From Aequorivita sp. (GTDB lineage: Bacteria > Bacteroidota > Bacteroidia > Flavobacteriales > Flavobacteriaceae), in the NCBI GenBank assembly GCA_030690315.1, contig JAUYGY010000046.1, forward strand, positions 1 through 64,000: DNA of 64,000 nucleotides, given 5' to 3'. Shown piece by piece: positions 52,005 through 60,636 of this stretch. A model generated the notes under the pieces. It had not been told where the DNA came from. It searched no databases and was given only the letters and a program-made list of their open reading frames with translations. The position numbers and the translations under genes are program-made. Each line of letters starts with the position of its first letter. Position 1 is the stretch's first letter.

Positions 52005-53066
52005 TTAATTTTCTGGAATTTTTTCCTTGATAAGATAAATGTACACAGGGAAATGATCACTGTAACCACCAGTGAAACCATTTACAAAACTTCGAAAAGG
52101 ATAGCCTTTGTATTGTCCGCTTGGAGTGGCTAAATAATTCTTGTTGAAAATCCCAGCCTTGTAAAAACGATAGGATGAATAATCGTTTTTGGCCAGTTCA
52201 GTAGAAATTATTATTTGGTCAAAAAGATTCCATGCATCGCGATAAGCAAGTGTGCCCATCCCTTTTTTGAACATATCCTCCATTGGGTTGTAAAGTTCTT
52301 TTAGTTTTAAATCTTCTTTTTCACTTTTGGTTTTCAGTACCTCCTTTACGCTTGCATTTTTTGGGTCGTCATTAAAATCGCCCATGGTTATGATCTTTGC
52401 ATACGGCTCATCGCTAAACACGGAATCCATTATCTGTTTGTTGAGTTGTGCAGCTTTCAGGCGTTTGGGACGACTTATGGCTTCGCCCCCACTTCGGGAT
52501 GGCCAATGATTTACTATAATATGTATTTTTTCGCCATCAAGCATGCCGCTCACTAAAAGTTGGTCCCGGGTATAAACCCGCTTTGTCTTGTCATTGTTAT
52601 CATACAGAAACAATTCAAAAGCTTTATAGCCCGTGGGAACGAATAGTTTTTTTTGATATAGCAACGCCACATCAATGCCCCGACGATCTGGGCTATCAAA
52701 ATGAACGATGCCGTAGTTTTTTTCTACTAAGCCCTTTTGATTTAAAAGGTCTTCCAGCACACGGCGGTTTTCAATTTCACTCACTCCAATAATTGCGGGG
52801 GAAGTCCCTGTAACGTCCTCACCTATTTCAGAAATTACCCTTGCCATATTTAACAGCTTTGCCTCATAAATTTCTTGGGTCCAATGGTCTGCGCCTTCAG
52901 GAGTGCGATCGTTATCAAAAGTTATTGGATCATCTTCATAATCAAAGAGGTTTTCAACATTATAGAAAGCGATGGTATTTATTTTGTATTCTTTTTCAGA
53001 TTGTGAAAAGGAAAAAGTAGCGCACAAAAAACACAGAAGAAATTGATAAGCAAATACATTTTTCAT
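52005..53066 (-). CDS. Secreted EEP-family nuclease/phosphatase
   Basis: 353 residues with a signal peptide (1-20, FSFSQS). EEP fold motifs: IAFYNVENLFD (metal Asn), IGVSEIENRRVLEDL (metal Glu), IIVNHWPSRSGG (His), ITMGDFNDDPKNAS (Asp/Asn), FDQIIIS and GGYSDHFPVYIYL at the C-terminus. Resembles extracellular DNase I-like enzymes. It is divergent from the receptor-DUF5689 pair across a 123-bp spacer, suggesting coregulation and a role in nucleic-acid or phosphate scavenging (inference). Confidence 0.92.
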   Translation of the reverse strand: MKNVFAYQFLLCFLCATFSFSQSEKEYKINTIAFYNVENLFDYEDDPITFDNDRTPEGADHWTQEIYEAKLLNMARVISEIGEDVTGTSPAIIGVSEIENRRVLEDLLNQKGLVEKNYGIVHFDSPDRRGIDVALLYQKKLFVPTGYKAFELFLYDNNDKTKRVYTRDQLLVSGMLDGEKIHIIVNHWPSRSGGEAISRPKRLKAAQLNKQIMDSVFSDEPYAKIITMGDFNDDPKNASVKEVLKTKSEKEDLKLKELYNPMEDMFKKGMGTLAYRDAWNLFDQIIISTELAKNDYSSYRFYKAGIFNKNYLATPSGQYKGYPFRSFVNGFTGGYSDHFPVYIYLIKEKIPEN

Positions 53067-53189
53067 AACAACATAATATTATTAAAAATAAAAAAAGTTA
53101 ACTAAATATATATTTATCTACTATTTTTTTTCTTAAATTTATATTCTTCCCAGAAACATTCTCCCCTTAATTTTAAATCACATTTAAAG

Positions 53190-56021
53190 ATGAAACACTT
53201 CATTTTTATTAGCTGTGTGGTTTTTTTGGGCAGTTCTTCATTAGCCCAAGAGGCCATTGTAAAAGGGCGAGTGCTGGAAAGTAATTCTTATGAGCCCCTT
53301 CCGAATGTTGAAATTGACATTCAGGCAAGTATTTATAAAACTTCCACCAATGCTTTGGGCGAGTTTTATTTCCTTGAAGAAAATCTTCCACAGGGCGAGC
53401 AGATATTGATCATTTCAAAACCGGGCAATATCACTTTAAAGCTTCCAATTATTATTCGGAACGATAGCCCGATCAATCTTGACCCTATTTTAATGGAAAT
53501 TGACCTTCAGGAAGTGGAGCAGCAAATTGGAGTTATCAGTCTTTCCGATACTGAATTGAATGACGACGAAGGAACGTCTTATAATGTTTCCGGCCTATTG
53601 CAAGCCACTGATGATGTTTTTCTAAATGCTGCCGCTTATGATTTTAGCGCTACTTTTTTCAATCCGCGCGGATTTGACAATGCCTATGGAAAAGTGCTTG
53701 TAAACGGGCTTGAGATGAATAAACAGTTTGACGGCCGGCCACAGTGGGCAGATTGGGGCGGGTTGAACGATGCACAACGCAATCAGGAATTTTCAATGGG
53801 GTTGCGGGCTAACGATTTTACTTTTGGAGATGTTGCCGGAACCACAAATATAATTATGCGCGCTTCCCAATACCGTAAAGGCGGAAGGGTTTCCTATGCA
53901 TCTTCAAACAGAAGTTATCGCGGCCGTGTGATGGGTTCCTACAATAGTGGGCAGGGCAAAAACGGCTGGGCATATTCGGTATTACTTTCCCGCCGTTTTG
54001 GCGATGGTGGTTTTCAGGAAGGAACTGTTTATGACGCAAATTCTTTTTTTGCTTCAGTGGAAAAAAAATTATCCGAAAACAGCAGCCTTAATATTACGGC
54101 ATTGTACACCCCTAACCTCCGTGGAAAATCTGCACCCATGACCGCTGAGGTTGAAAATTTAAAAGGAATTGATTACAACCCAAATTGGGGCTATCAAAAT
54201 GGTGATGTGCGGAATTCAAAAATGAAAAGCGTGGAAGAACCTATACTAATGCTCAACCATTTTTGGAATTTAAGCGATAAAACTTCATTGAATACAAATA
54301 TTGGGTATCAGTTTGGAAAAATAGGAAACACCCGAATTGATTACGGTGGAACCCGTTTGATTGATGTGGACGGACAGCAGGCCTATATTGGCGGTGCGCG
54401 TAATCCATACCCCAATTATTACCAACGTTTGCCAAGTTATTTTCTTCGTTTTGAAAACCCAACGTCCTATGACTATGAGCTGGCTTATTTGGCGGAACAG
54501 GAGTTAATAGGTAATGGGCAGCTGGATTGGAGCTCGCTTTACGAAGCCAATAAAATTGCAAAGGATAGTGGCGGAAATTCAATTTATGCCATACAGGAAG
54601 ATAGACAGGACGACACCCAATTAATGGCAAACACAATTTTAAACAGCCGCATTAACGAGAATATTACCTTAAACGGAAGCATAAGTTATCGTAATTTAAA
54701 AAGCGAAAACTTCGCAGAACTAAACGATCTTTTGGGGGGAACGGGATATTTAGACATAGATTATTTTGCCGAAGGCGCAAACAATACGATAATTGGCGAT
54801 GTGGCCCAAAGCGATTTGCAAAACAGAAATCGGATTGTCACCGAAGGCGATCGTTACAAATATAATTATGAATTGAACGCTGGCGTTATTTCAGGATTTG
54901 CACAGGGGCAGTTTAAATATAACCGCACAGATTTGTATGTTGCCGCTACTGCTTCGCAGACCAGTTACGAACGCAATGGACTTTTCGAAAATGGCAATTT
55001 TCCGGGTAGTCTCTCTTTCGGGAAAAGTGAAAAACTAAGCTTTACTGATTTTGGGGGCAAGGCCGGCGTGCTCTATAAAATCACCGGACGCCATTTAGTT
55101 GATCTTAACGCCGGCTATTTCACCAAAGCGCCCACACTTCGTAACGCGTTCAGCAATTCGCGGCAGAGCAATGCAACCGTAATCGGGCTGGAATCTGAAA
55201 AGTTACAGAACGTGGATTTAAGTTATATTTTCCGTTCACCCATTGTGAAAGCTAGACTTACGGGATATTACAATACAATCCAAAACCAAACGGACATCAA
55301 TTTCTTTTTTACGGAATCAGCCCAAGGTTATAAAGATGGATATGCCTTTGTGCAGGAAGTGATAACTGGAATTGATGCCAGAAAAATGGGCGCGGAATTG
55401 GGCATTGAAGCACAACTAACCCCAACTTTCAAATTGAAGGCCGCCGCTGCTTTTGGCGAAAATGTTTACACAAACAATCCGAATCAATATTTAACGAGCG
55501 ATGATTTTGACCTACTTACTTTTGGAGACAAAACCACTAAACTCGAAAATTATCACGTGGCGGGCGGTCCCGAAAGGGCTTACCAATTTGGGATTGAATA
55601 CCGTGATCCAGATTATTGGTGGGTTGGGGTTACTGGCAATTATTTCTCAAACGCCTATATTGATGTAAGTACGCTGCGAAGGTCTGATGCTTTCACTTTT
55701 GATGGCGACGGACAAACGTTTAGCAATTATGATCCCGAAGTAGCCAAAACCCTTTTAAAGCAGGAGGATTTTGGGGAGTATATGCTCATAAATGTTGTTG
55801 GCGGAAAATCGTGGAGAATCAAAAGTTATTACGTTGGTTTTTTTGCAACGGTTAGCAATATGCTGGACCAACACTACAAAACGGGTGGATTTGAAGATTC
55901 CCGATTGGCAGATTATGAAAAAGTACAGGAAGACCAAAACAGAAATACACCCATTTTTGGCAATCGCTATTTCTTCGGTTATGGAACTACCTATTATGCA
56001 AATGTTTATGTAAGATTTTAA
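53190..56021 (+). CDS. TonB-dependent receptor 2
   Basis: 943 residues. Signal peptide 1-18. CarboxypepD-regulatory-like domain (about 20-110: AIVKGRVLESNSYEPLPNVEI), a degenerate plug (SGLLQATDDVFLNAAAYDF, NPRGFDNAYGKVLVNGLEMNKQFDG, GDVAGTTNIIMR) and a large barrel ending RYFFGYGTTYYANVYVRF with terminal Phe. The plug lacks a plain TonB-box near the N-terminus that I can recognise. Paired with the downstream DUF5689 lipoprotein (15-nt gap), an arrangement comparable to SusC/SusD. Confidence 0.93.
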   Translation: MKHFIFISCVVFLGSSSLAQEAIVKGRVLESNSYEPLPNVEIDIQASIYKTSTNALGEFYFLEENLPQGEQILIISKPGNITLKLPIIIRNDSPINLDPILMEIDLQEVEQQIGVISLSDTELNDDEGTSYNVSGLLQATDDVFLNAAAYDFSATFFNPRGFDNAYGKVLVNGLEMNKQFDGRPQWADWGGLNDAQRNQEFSMGLRANDFTFGDVAGTTNIIMRASQYRKGGRVSYASSNRSYRGRVMGSYNSGQGKNGWAYSVLLSRRFGDGGFQEGTVYDANSFFASVEKKLSENSSLNITALYTPNLRGKSAPMTAEVENLKGIDYNPNWGYQNGDVRNSKMKSVEEPILMLNHFWNLSDKTSLNTNIGYQFGKIGNTRIDYGGTRLIDVDGQQAYIGGARNPYPNYYQRLPSYFLRFENPTSYDYELAYLAEQELIGNGQLDWSSLYEANKIAKDSGGNSIYAIQEDRQDDTQLMANTILNSRINENITLNGSISYRNLKSENFAELNDLLGGTGYLDIDYFAEGANNTIIGDVAQSDLQNRNRIVTEGDRYKYNYELNAGVISGFAQGQFKYNRTDLYVAATASQTSYERNGLFENGNFPGSLSFGKSEKLSFTDFGGKAGVLYKITGRHLVDLNAGYFTKAPTLRNAFSNSRQSNATVIGLESEKLQNVDLSYIFRSPIVKARLTGYYNTIQNQTDINFFFTESAQGYKDGYAFVQEVITGIDARKMGAELGIEAQLTPTFKLKAAAAFGENVYTNNPNQYLTSDDFDLLTFGDKTTKLENYHVAGGPERAYQFGIEYRDPDYWWVGVTGNYFSNAYIDVSTLRRSDAFTFDGDGQTFSNYDPEVAKTLLKQEDFGEYMLINVVGGKSWRIKSYYVGFFATVSNMLDQHYKTGGFEDSRLADYEKVQEDQNRNTPIFGNRYFFGYGTTYYANVYVRF

Positions 56022-56036
56022 TAATTAAATATTTAA

Positions 56037-57479
56037 GTGATGAAAACTAGAAAATTCTACCAACCATTTACGCTATTCTTGGCTTTAATAACAATATTTT
56101 CTTGTGTGAAAAGCGACGATTTTAAAGTGCCGAATACCGAAATAATCGCACCCAATATTGATCCAAACAGCGTTATTGAAATTTCGTCATTAAGAAGTTT
56201 ATTGGAACAGGAACAAACAAATACAGAAAATCCGGAGGCCATTTTAACTTTGGAAGGCACCAATAAATATATTACCGGATATGTAATTTCCAGCGATGAG
56301 GGCGGAAACTTTTTTGAAGAACTAATTATGCAGAACAGTGCGTCTACCCCCAATGCCGGCGTGAAAATATTAATTGACGCAAACCCACTTTTCACCACTT
56401 TTGAATTGGGAAGAAAAGTGCACGTAAAATTGGATGGCTTGACGGTTGGTTTAAACAGTGGGGTTTTAACTTTGGGAATTCGCAACGGAACAAATATTGA
56501 GAAAATTTCAGAGGCAGCTATGTTCAATTTTCTAATCCGCGATGTTGAAGTGGCAAGTATAGAAGCACTTCCCATTACTATTCTGGATTTTTCTGATGAG
56601 AAAACAAACCTCTTCGTTCGTTTGAACGATGTACAGTTTAACCGAAACGATGCCATTGGCGACAACCACAAAACTTTTGCTGCCGAAGCTGGGGATGAAT
56701 TTGACGCAGAGCGGAAGCTTGAAAGTTGTATTTCAGGATATACTGCAATTTTTAGCACCAGCACTTTTGCCGATTATAAAGCTGTGTTGCTTCCTACGGG
56801 AAGAGGTTATTTGGATGCAATTTTGACCTATGATTTCTTTGGTGAAAACTTCAATATTACTGTCAGTGATCCCTCTACAATTTATTTTGACAGCGATGAC
56901 CGTTGCGACCCCGCAGAAATTGATTGTGGCATTGCAACCACTACGGGAAGTAATGTGCTTTTCAGTGATTTCTTTGAAAACCAATCGCCGGGAGATCCTA
57001 TTATCGGAAACGGTTGGACCAATTATATTGAAGCTGGTTCTGAACAATGGGAAGCTTATACCGCCACCGGAAACAATCCATCAATTGGTATTTCGGCCAA
57101 AATGCAAGCCTTTGGCTCGGGAGATTCCAGCAACATTGCTTGGCTCATCACGCCCCAAATAAATTTTGATGCTCAAGAAGGCGAAACGCTGAACTTCAAA
57201 ACATCAAACAGTTTTGCAGATGGAAGCACTCTGGAATTATTTATTTCAACTGATTGGGACGGAAACCCAGACAATATTCTTTCAGCTACTTGGGGCATCC
57301 TTTCGGCAGCATACATAACGCAGGATGATGATGCTTTTGGCAGTTGGTTTCCTTCGGGAAATGTTGACTTGGGCTGTATTACAGGAAGTGGATACATCGC
57401 CTTAAAATATGTGGGCAGTGGGGAGGAAGCTTTTGATGGCACTTATGAATTTGATGAAATAGTGATAAATTCCAACTAG
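56037..57479 (+). CDS. DUF5689 lipoprotein with C-terminal choice-of-anchor J domain
   Basis: 480 residues. Lipobox IFSC with Cys23. DUF5689 region (about 40-285) with ISSLRSLLE, KYITGYVISSDEGGNFFEELIMQN, GAGVKILIDANPLF-like strands and a Cys pair (CDPAEIDCG). The C-terminal part (about 310-480) is a jelly-roll of the choice-of-anchor J type (FENQSPGDPIIGNGW, WLITPQINFDA, YEFDEIVINS). Surface or periplasmic face lipoprotein acting with the TonB receptor, possibly as a binding lid; substrate unknown. Confidence 0.9.
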   Translation: MMKTRKFYQPFTLFLALITIFSCVKSDDFKVPNTEIIAPNIDPNSVIEISSLRSLLEQEQTNTENPEAILTLEGTNKYITGYVISSDEGGNFFEELIMQNSASTPNAGVKILIDANPLFTTFELGRKVHVKLDGLTVGLNSGVLTLGIRNGTNIEKISEAAMFNFLIRDVEVASIEALPITILDFSDEKTNLFVRLNDVQFNRNDAIGDNHKTFAAEAGDEFDAERKLESCISGYTAIFSTSTFADYKAVLLPTGRGYLDAILTYDFFGENFNITVSDPSTIYFDSDDRCDPAEIDCGIATTTGSNVLFSDFFENQSPGDPIIGNGWTNYIEAGSEQWEAYTATGNNPSIGISAKMQAFGSGDSSNIAWLITPQINFDAQEGETLNFKTSNSFADGSTLELFISTDWDGNPDNILSATWGILSAAYITQDDDAFGSWFPSGNVDLGCITGSGYIALKYVGSGEEAFDGTYEFDEIVINSN

Positions 57480-57584
57480 TTTATTTTCGGATGGGTTTGT
57501 GAATAGCTTCTAAAACCTTAATTATTTATGGATGCTGAAAGATTTTTTTGGCCATTGATTATAAGATTAAAATCATTAAAAACT

Positions 57585-57626
57585 AAAACCCCTATAACAT
57601 TCAAAATTGAATGCGCAAGGGGTTTT
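57585..57626. terminator. Bidirectional terminator between convergent genes
   Basis: AAAACCCCT (57585-57593) pairs with AGGGGTTTT (57618-57626); an inner CATTCAA/TTGAATG pair extends the structure. T runs result on both strands, serving DUF5689 and the PorE-like gene. Confidence 0.85.
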
Positions 57627-57661
57627 CTCTGGTTGGTTGCCAGTTATATTTAGTAAAAACC

Positions 57662-59551
57662 TTATTTCTTAACCACAATAAAGTCTGATCGTCTGTTTTG
57701 TTGGTGCTGGGCTTCAGTACAATTATCGCCACAGGTTACAGCAGGTCTGCTTTCTCCAAAACCTTGTCCGCTAATTCTGTTCTTTGCAATTCCTTTTGAA
57801 ATAACGTATTGCACTGTATTTTTGGCGCGTCTGTCAGAAAGATCCATATTGTAGGCATCTGTGCCACGATTGTCTGTATGACCTTCCACTTTAATGACCA
57901 TTTCTGGGTTTTTATTCATCAGTTGCACCAATTTGTCAAGCTCAAAAGCTGCTTGTGGCTTGATGTTGTGTTTATCAAAGTCGAAAAGGATTGGGTTCAA
58001 TTTTACCATTTCTCCTTCCACAATTTGGTCAATTGGCCGAAGTGCGATACGAATACTCTTTTCACCTTCCTTAAAAGAAGCAACGGTTTCTGCATTGCTT
58101 TCATAACCTTCCTTGAAAGCCTGCACAACGTGGTTTTGGTTGCAAGCTGCAGTTATACTGCCAATGCCATTTGCGCCCGTGGTTTGGCTTTTCAGTTTGT
58201 TTTCGAGATTGTCAAACAAATCTAATTGTACATTGGCAATGGGCTCGTCATTGCTAGCATCAACCACAATAACATTAATTATAACATCGCAGATATCAAG
58301 TTTTTTGATTTTGTAGATATCATCACTTCCCTTTCCGCCTTTTCTGTTTGAAGAAACATAGCCTTCCATCGTGGTTGGGTTGTATGAATATGCAAAATCG
58401 TCTTCACTACTATTCACGCCAAGGCCAAGGTTTTTGGGTTTTTTGAAATTGTCTCCATTTGCTTCGGCAGCAAAAATATCCAATCCGCCCATTCCCAAAT
58501 GTGCATCGCTACTGAAATAGAGGGTTCCGTTTGAATCGATAAATGGGAAGCCTTCCTTTCCTTCGGTATTGATGTTTTCGCCCAAATTCACTGGAGTTCC
58601 GAAAGAACCATCTGCAGCAATTGACACTTTATAGATGTCTGCCTTGCCTTTTCCGCCGGGACGGTCGCTGGTAAAGTACAGCGTATTTCCGTCTGCACTC
58701 AAGGCTGGATGGCTTGAGGAGTATTGATGGTCGTTGAAGGGAACGGGTTTAATGTCTTTCCATTGGCCATCAACGTTTTCAGCGTAATAAATGTTCAATT
58801 CGTTGATGCCTTCTTCGCTCTTTTTGTATTTTCCGTTGTAATAATCGTTGCGATCAAAATACATGCGTTTGCCGTCTGCCGTGATTGCGACAGTGCTTTC
58901 GTGGTATTTTGTGTTTACATCACCATTTAAAAGTGATTCATTTTTTTCCACCCCACCAACGAGGGAAGCTTTGTAAATGTCCAAAAATGGTTCTTCGTTC
59001 CAGCCGTATTTTTTGCGGGTTGTATTTCGGGCAGAAGTGAAATAGAATTCATTTCCCACAACCATTCCGCCAAAATCGGAATATTTTGAATTCAATTCAA
59101 GATTGGAAGCGGTATATTTCTGCATGCTTTCGTCAACAATTTTGGGAAGATAATCAGGGTTTTTCATAAATTCCACGGCACGGGAATCGCTCGGGTTCAT
59201 TTGTGCGAATTGCTTCATATAAGTATTATGCTCTTCAAATTTGCCGTTGGACTTTAAGGATTGTGCATAATTATAAACTGTTTCTGGCTCAACATCCTTC
59301 TTTTTTATAACTCTTTTATAGTAGGTTTCGGCTTTTTTGGTATCGTTTATAAAGTAGTAACTGTTTCCCAAACGTTCAAAAACGTAGGTACTGCCTTCGC
59401 CCTTTTTAAGTAGTTTTTCGTAAGCTTCGGCGGCATCGGTATATTGAAGTCTGTCGTAATATTGGTCGGCCTTTTTTGTTTTACTGTTTTGGGCGGTAGC
59501 CATTGTAGTGCTAACTGCTATGAGTAAAAGGATTGTATATATCTTGTTCAT
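57662..59551 (-). CDS. PorE-like OmpA-family protein (TPR, WD40-type, regulatory-like and OmpA domains)
   Basis: 629 residues from the ATG at 59551 (MNKIYTILLL signal peptide); a longer reading overlaps the neighbour. Domains in order: TPR-like (about 22-130), PD40/WD40-type propeller (about 140-400; HPALSADGNTLYFTSDRPGGKG, GTLYFSSDAHLGMGGLDIF), CarboxypepD-like (about 410-490), OmpA C-terminal (about 510-629; LFDFDKHNIKPQA, VEGHTDNRGTDAYN, RRAKNTVQYV) which binds peptidoglycan. The same four-part order defines PorE of the P. gingivalis T9SS. Likely ties the T9SS to the cell wall. Confidence 0.93.
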   Translation of the reverse strand: MNKIYTILLLIAVSTTMATAQNSKTKKADQYYDRLQYTDAAEAYEKLLKKGEGSTYVFERLGNSYYFINDTKKAETYYKRVIKKKDVEPETVYNYAQSLKSNGKFEEHNTYMKQFAQMNPSDSRAVEFMKNPDYLPKIVDESMQKYTASNLELNSKYSDFGGMVVGNEFYFTSARNTTRKKYGWNEEPFLDIYKASLVGGVEKNESLLNGDVNTKYHESTVAITADGKRMYFDRNDYYNGKYKKSEEGINELNIYYAENVDGQWKDIKPVPFNDHQYSSSHPALSADGNTLYFTSDRPGGKGKADIYKVSIAADGSFGTPVNLGENINTEGKEGFPFIDSNGTLYFSSDAHLGMGGLDIFAAEANGDNFKKPKNLGLGVNSSEDDFAYSYNPTTMEGYVSSNRKGGKGSDDIYKIKKLDICDVIINVIVVDASNDEPIANVQLDLFDNLENKLKSQTTGANGIGSITAACNQNHVVQAFKEGYESNAETVASFKEGEKSIRIALRPIDQIVEGEMVKLNPILFDFDKHNIKPQAAFELDKLVQLMNKNPEMVIKVEGHTDNRGTDAYNMDLSDRRAKNTVQYVISKGIAKNRISGQGFGESRPAVTCGDNCTEAQHQQNRRSDFIVVKK

Positions 59552-59573
59552 TTTAAATGAATTTGTTTTGTTA

Positions 59574-60491
59574 TTAGAAGAATCTTGGTGAACGTAAAAC
59601 ACGTGGTTTAAAGAACAGATCGAAAGTCAGCACCACTTCGTGTGAAGCTGGCCCCACAGTTTTAATGTCTGAAGTTACGTGATCATAAGCATAGCCTACG
59701 CGAATGTTTGGGGTAAATTGAAACCCAACCAAACCGCTAAAGGAATCGTCCACACGGTAGGATGCTCCAAGTTCAAACTTATCATAAAAAAGTGCGTTCA
59801 GGTTCGCATCATAAGAAACTGGTGCATCGAAAGCAGATTTCACCATTACGGATGGTTTCAGCTTAAAGTTTTCTGCCAGTTGGAAAACGTATCCCGCTGT
59901 TGCGAAATAATGATTTGTTTCAGAACCGTACTTGATTCCATTTTCATCCAAATGAACTGATTTCAGCATATTCGGAACTGATACTCCCAAATAAAACTTT
60001 TCGCCATAAAGAAAAGCACCGGCACCAATGTTTGGGTAGGTTTGGTTTATGTCTTCGGAAAAGAAGGGGTCATTGGGATCCTGCAATTCCAAATCGGAAA
60101 GGCCCACGTCGTGAAAGGTTGCGCCGGCTTTAAGACCCAAGGCAAGTTTTACGGTGCTTCCCATTTGAAGGGTATAGGAGAAATCTGCAAAAACATTGGT
60201 TTCCTTTACGGGTCCCAATTCGTCTTTGATGGCAGAAAGCCCGAGCCCTATTTTATCACTAATTGGTGAATGGGCAGCGAAGGTGAAAGTCACGGGACTG
60301 CCTTCTAAGCCGCCCCACTGGTTTCTGTAAAGTGCGGTTAATGATAGGCTTTCCTTTGAACCCGCATAGGCCGGGTTCACCACATTCATGTTGTACATGT
60401 ACTGTGTATATTGTGGATCTTGCTGCGCCTGAGTTTCCTGAAAGAGCAGCACTGCCATCAATAGTATTATAATATATATATGTTTTTTCAT
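59574..60491 (-). CDS. PorP/SprF-family T9SS outer-membrane protein
   Basis: 305 residues from the ATG at 60491 (MKKHIYIIILLMAVLLFQ signal peptide). Family signature QQDPQYTQYMYNMNVVNPAYAGSKESLSL immediately after the leader (in two adjoining halves), then repeated barrel strands and FTPNIRVGYAYDHVTSD, SHEVVLTFDLFFKP at the end. SprF-like proteins are needed for secretion of a specific type B sorting-domain cargo, which here is encoded just upstream. 22 bp before the PorE-like start. Confidence 0.95.
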   Translation of the reverse strand: MKKHIYIIILLMAVLLFQETQAQQDPQYTQYMYNMNVVNPAYAGSKESLSLTALYRNQWGGLEGSPVTFTFAAHSPISDKIGLGLSAIKDELGPVKETNVFADFSYTLQMGSTVKLALGLKAGATFHDVGLSDLELQDPNDPFFSEDINQTYPNIGAGAFLYGEKFYLGVSVPNMLKSVHLDENGIKYGSETNHYFATAGYVFQLAENFKLKPSVMVKSAFDAPVSYDANLNALFYDKFELGASYRVDDSFSGLVGFQFTPNIRVGYAYDHVTSDIKTVGPASHEVVLTFDLFFKPRVLRSPRFF

Positions 60492-60636
60492 CTGTATAAA
60501 ATATTTGATAAAGTGGAATGCTTCGACTGTGCTCTGCACAGGGTTGGAATGTCCAAATGATTCATTTTTATCTGTTTTGATAGTTGATATTGAGCATTTC
60601 ATTTTTATCTATTTGGTAGTTAAAAATTAATGGAGT

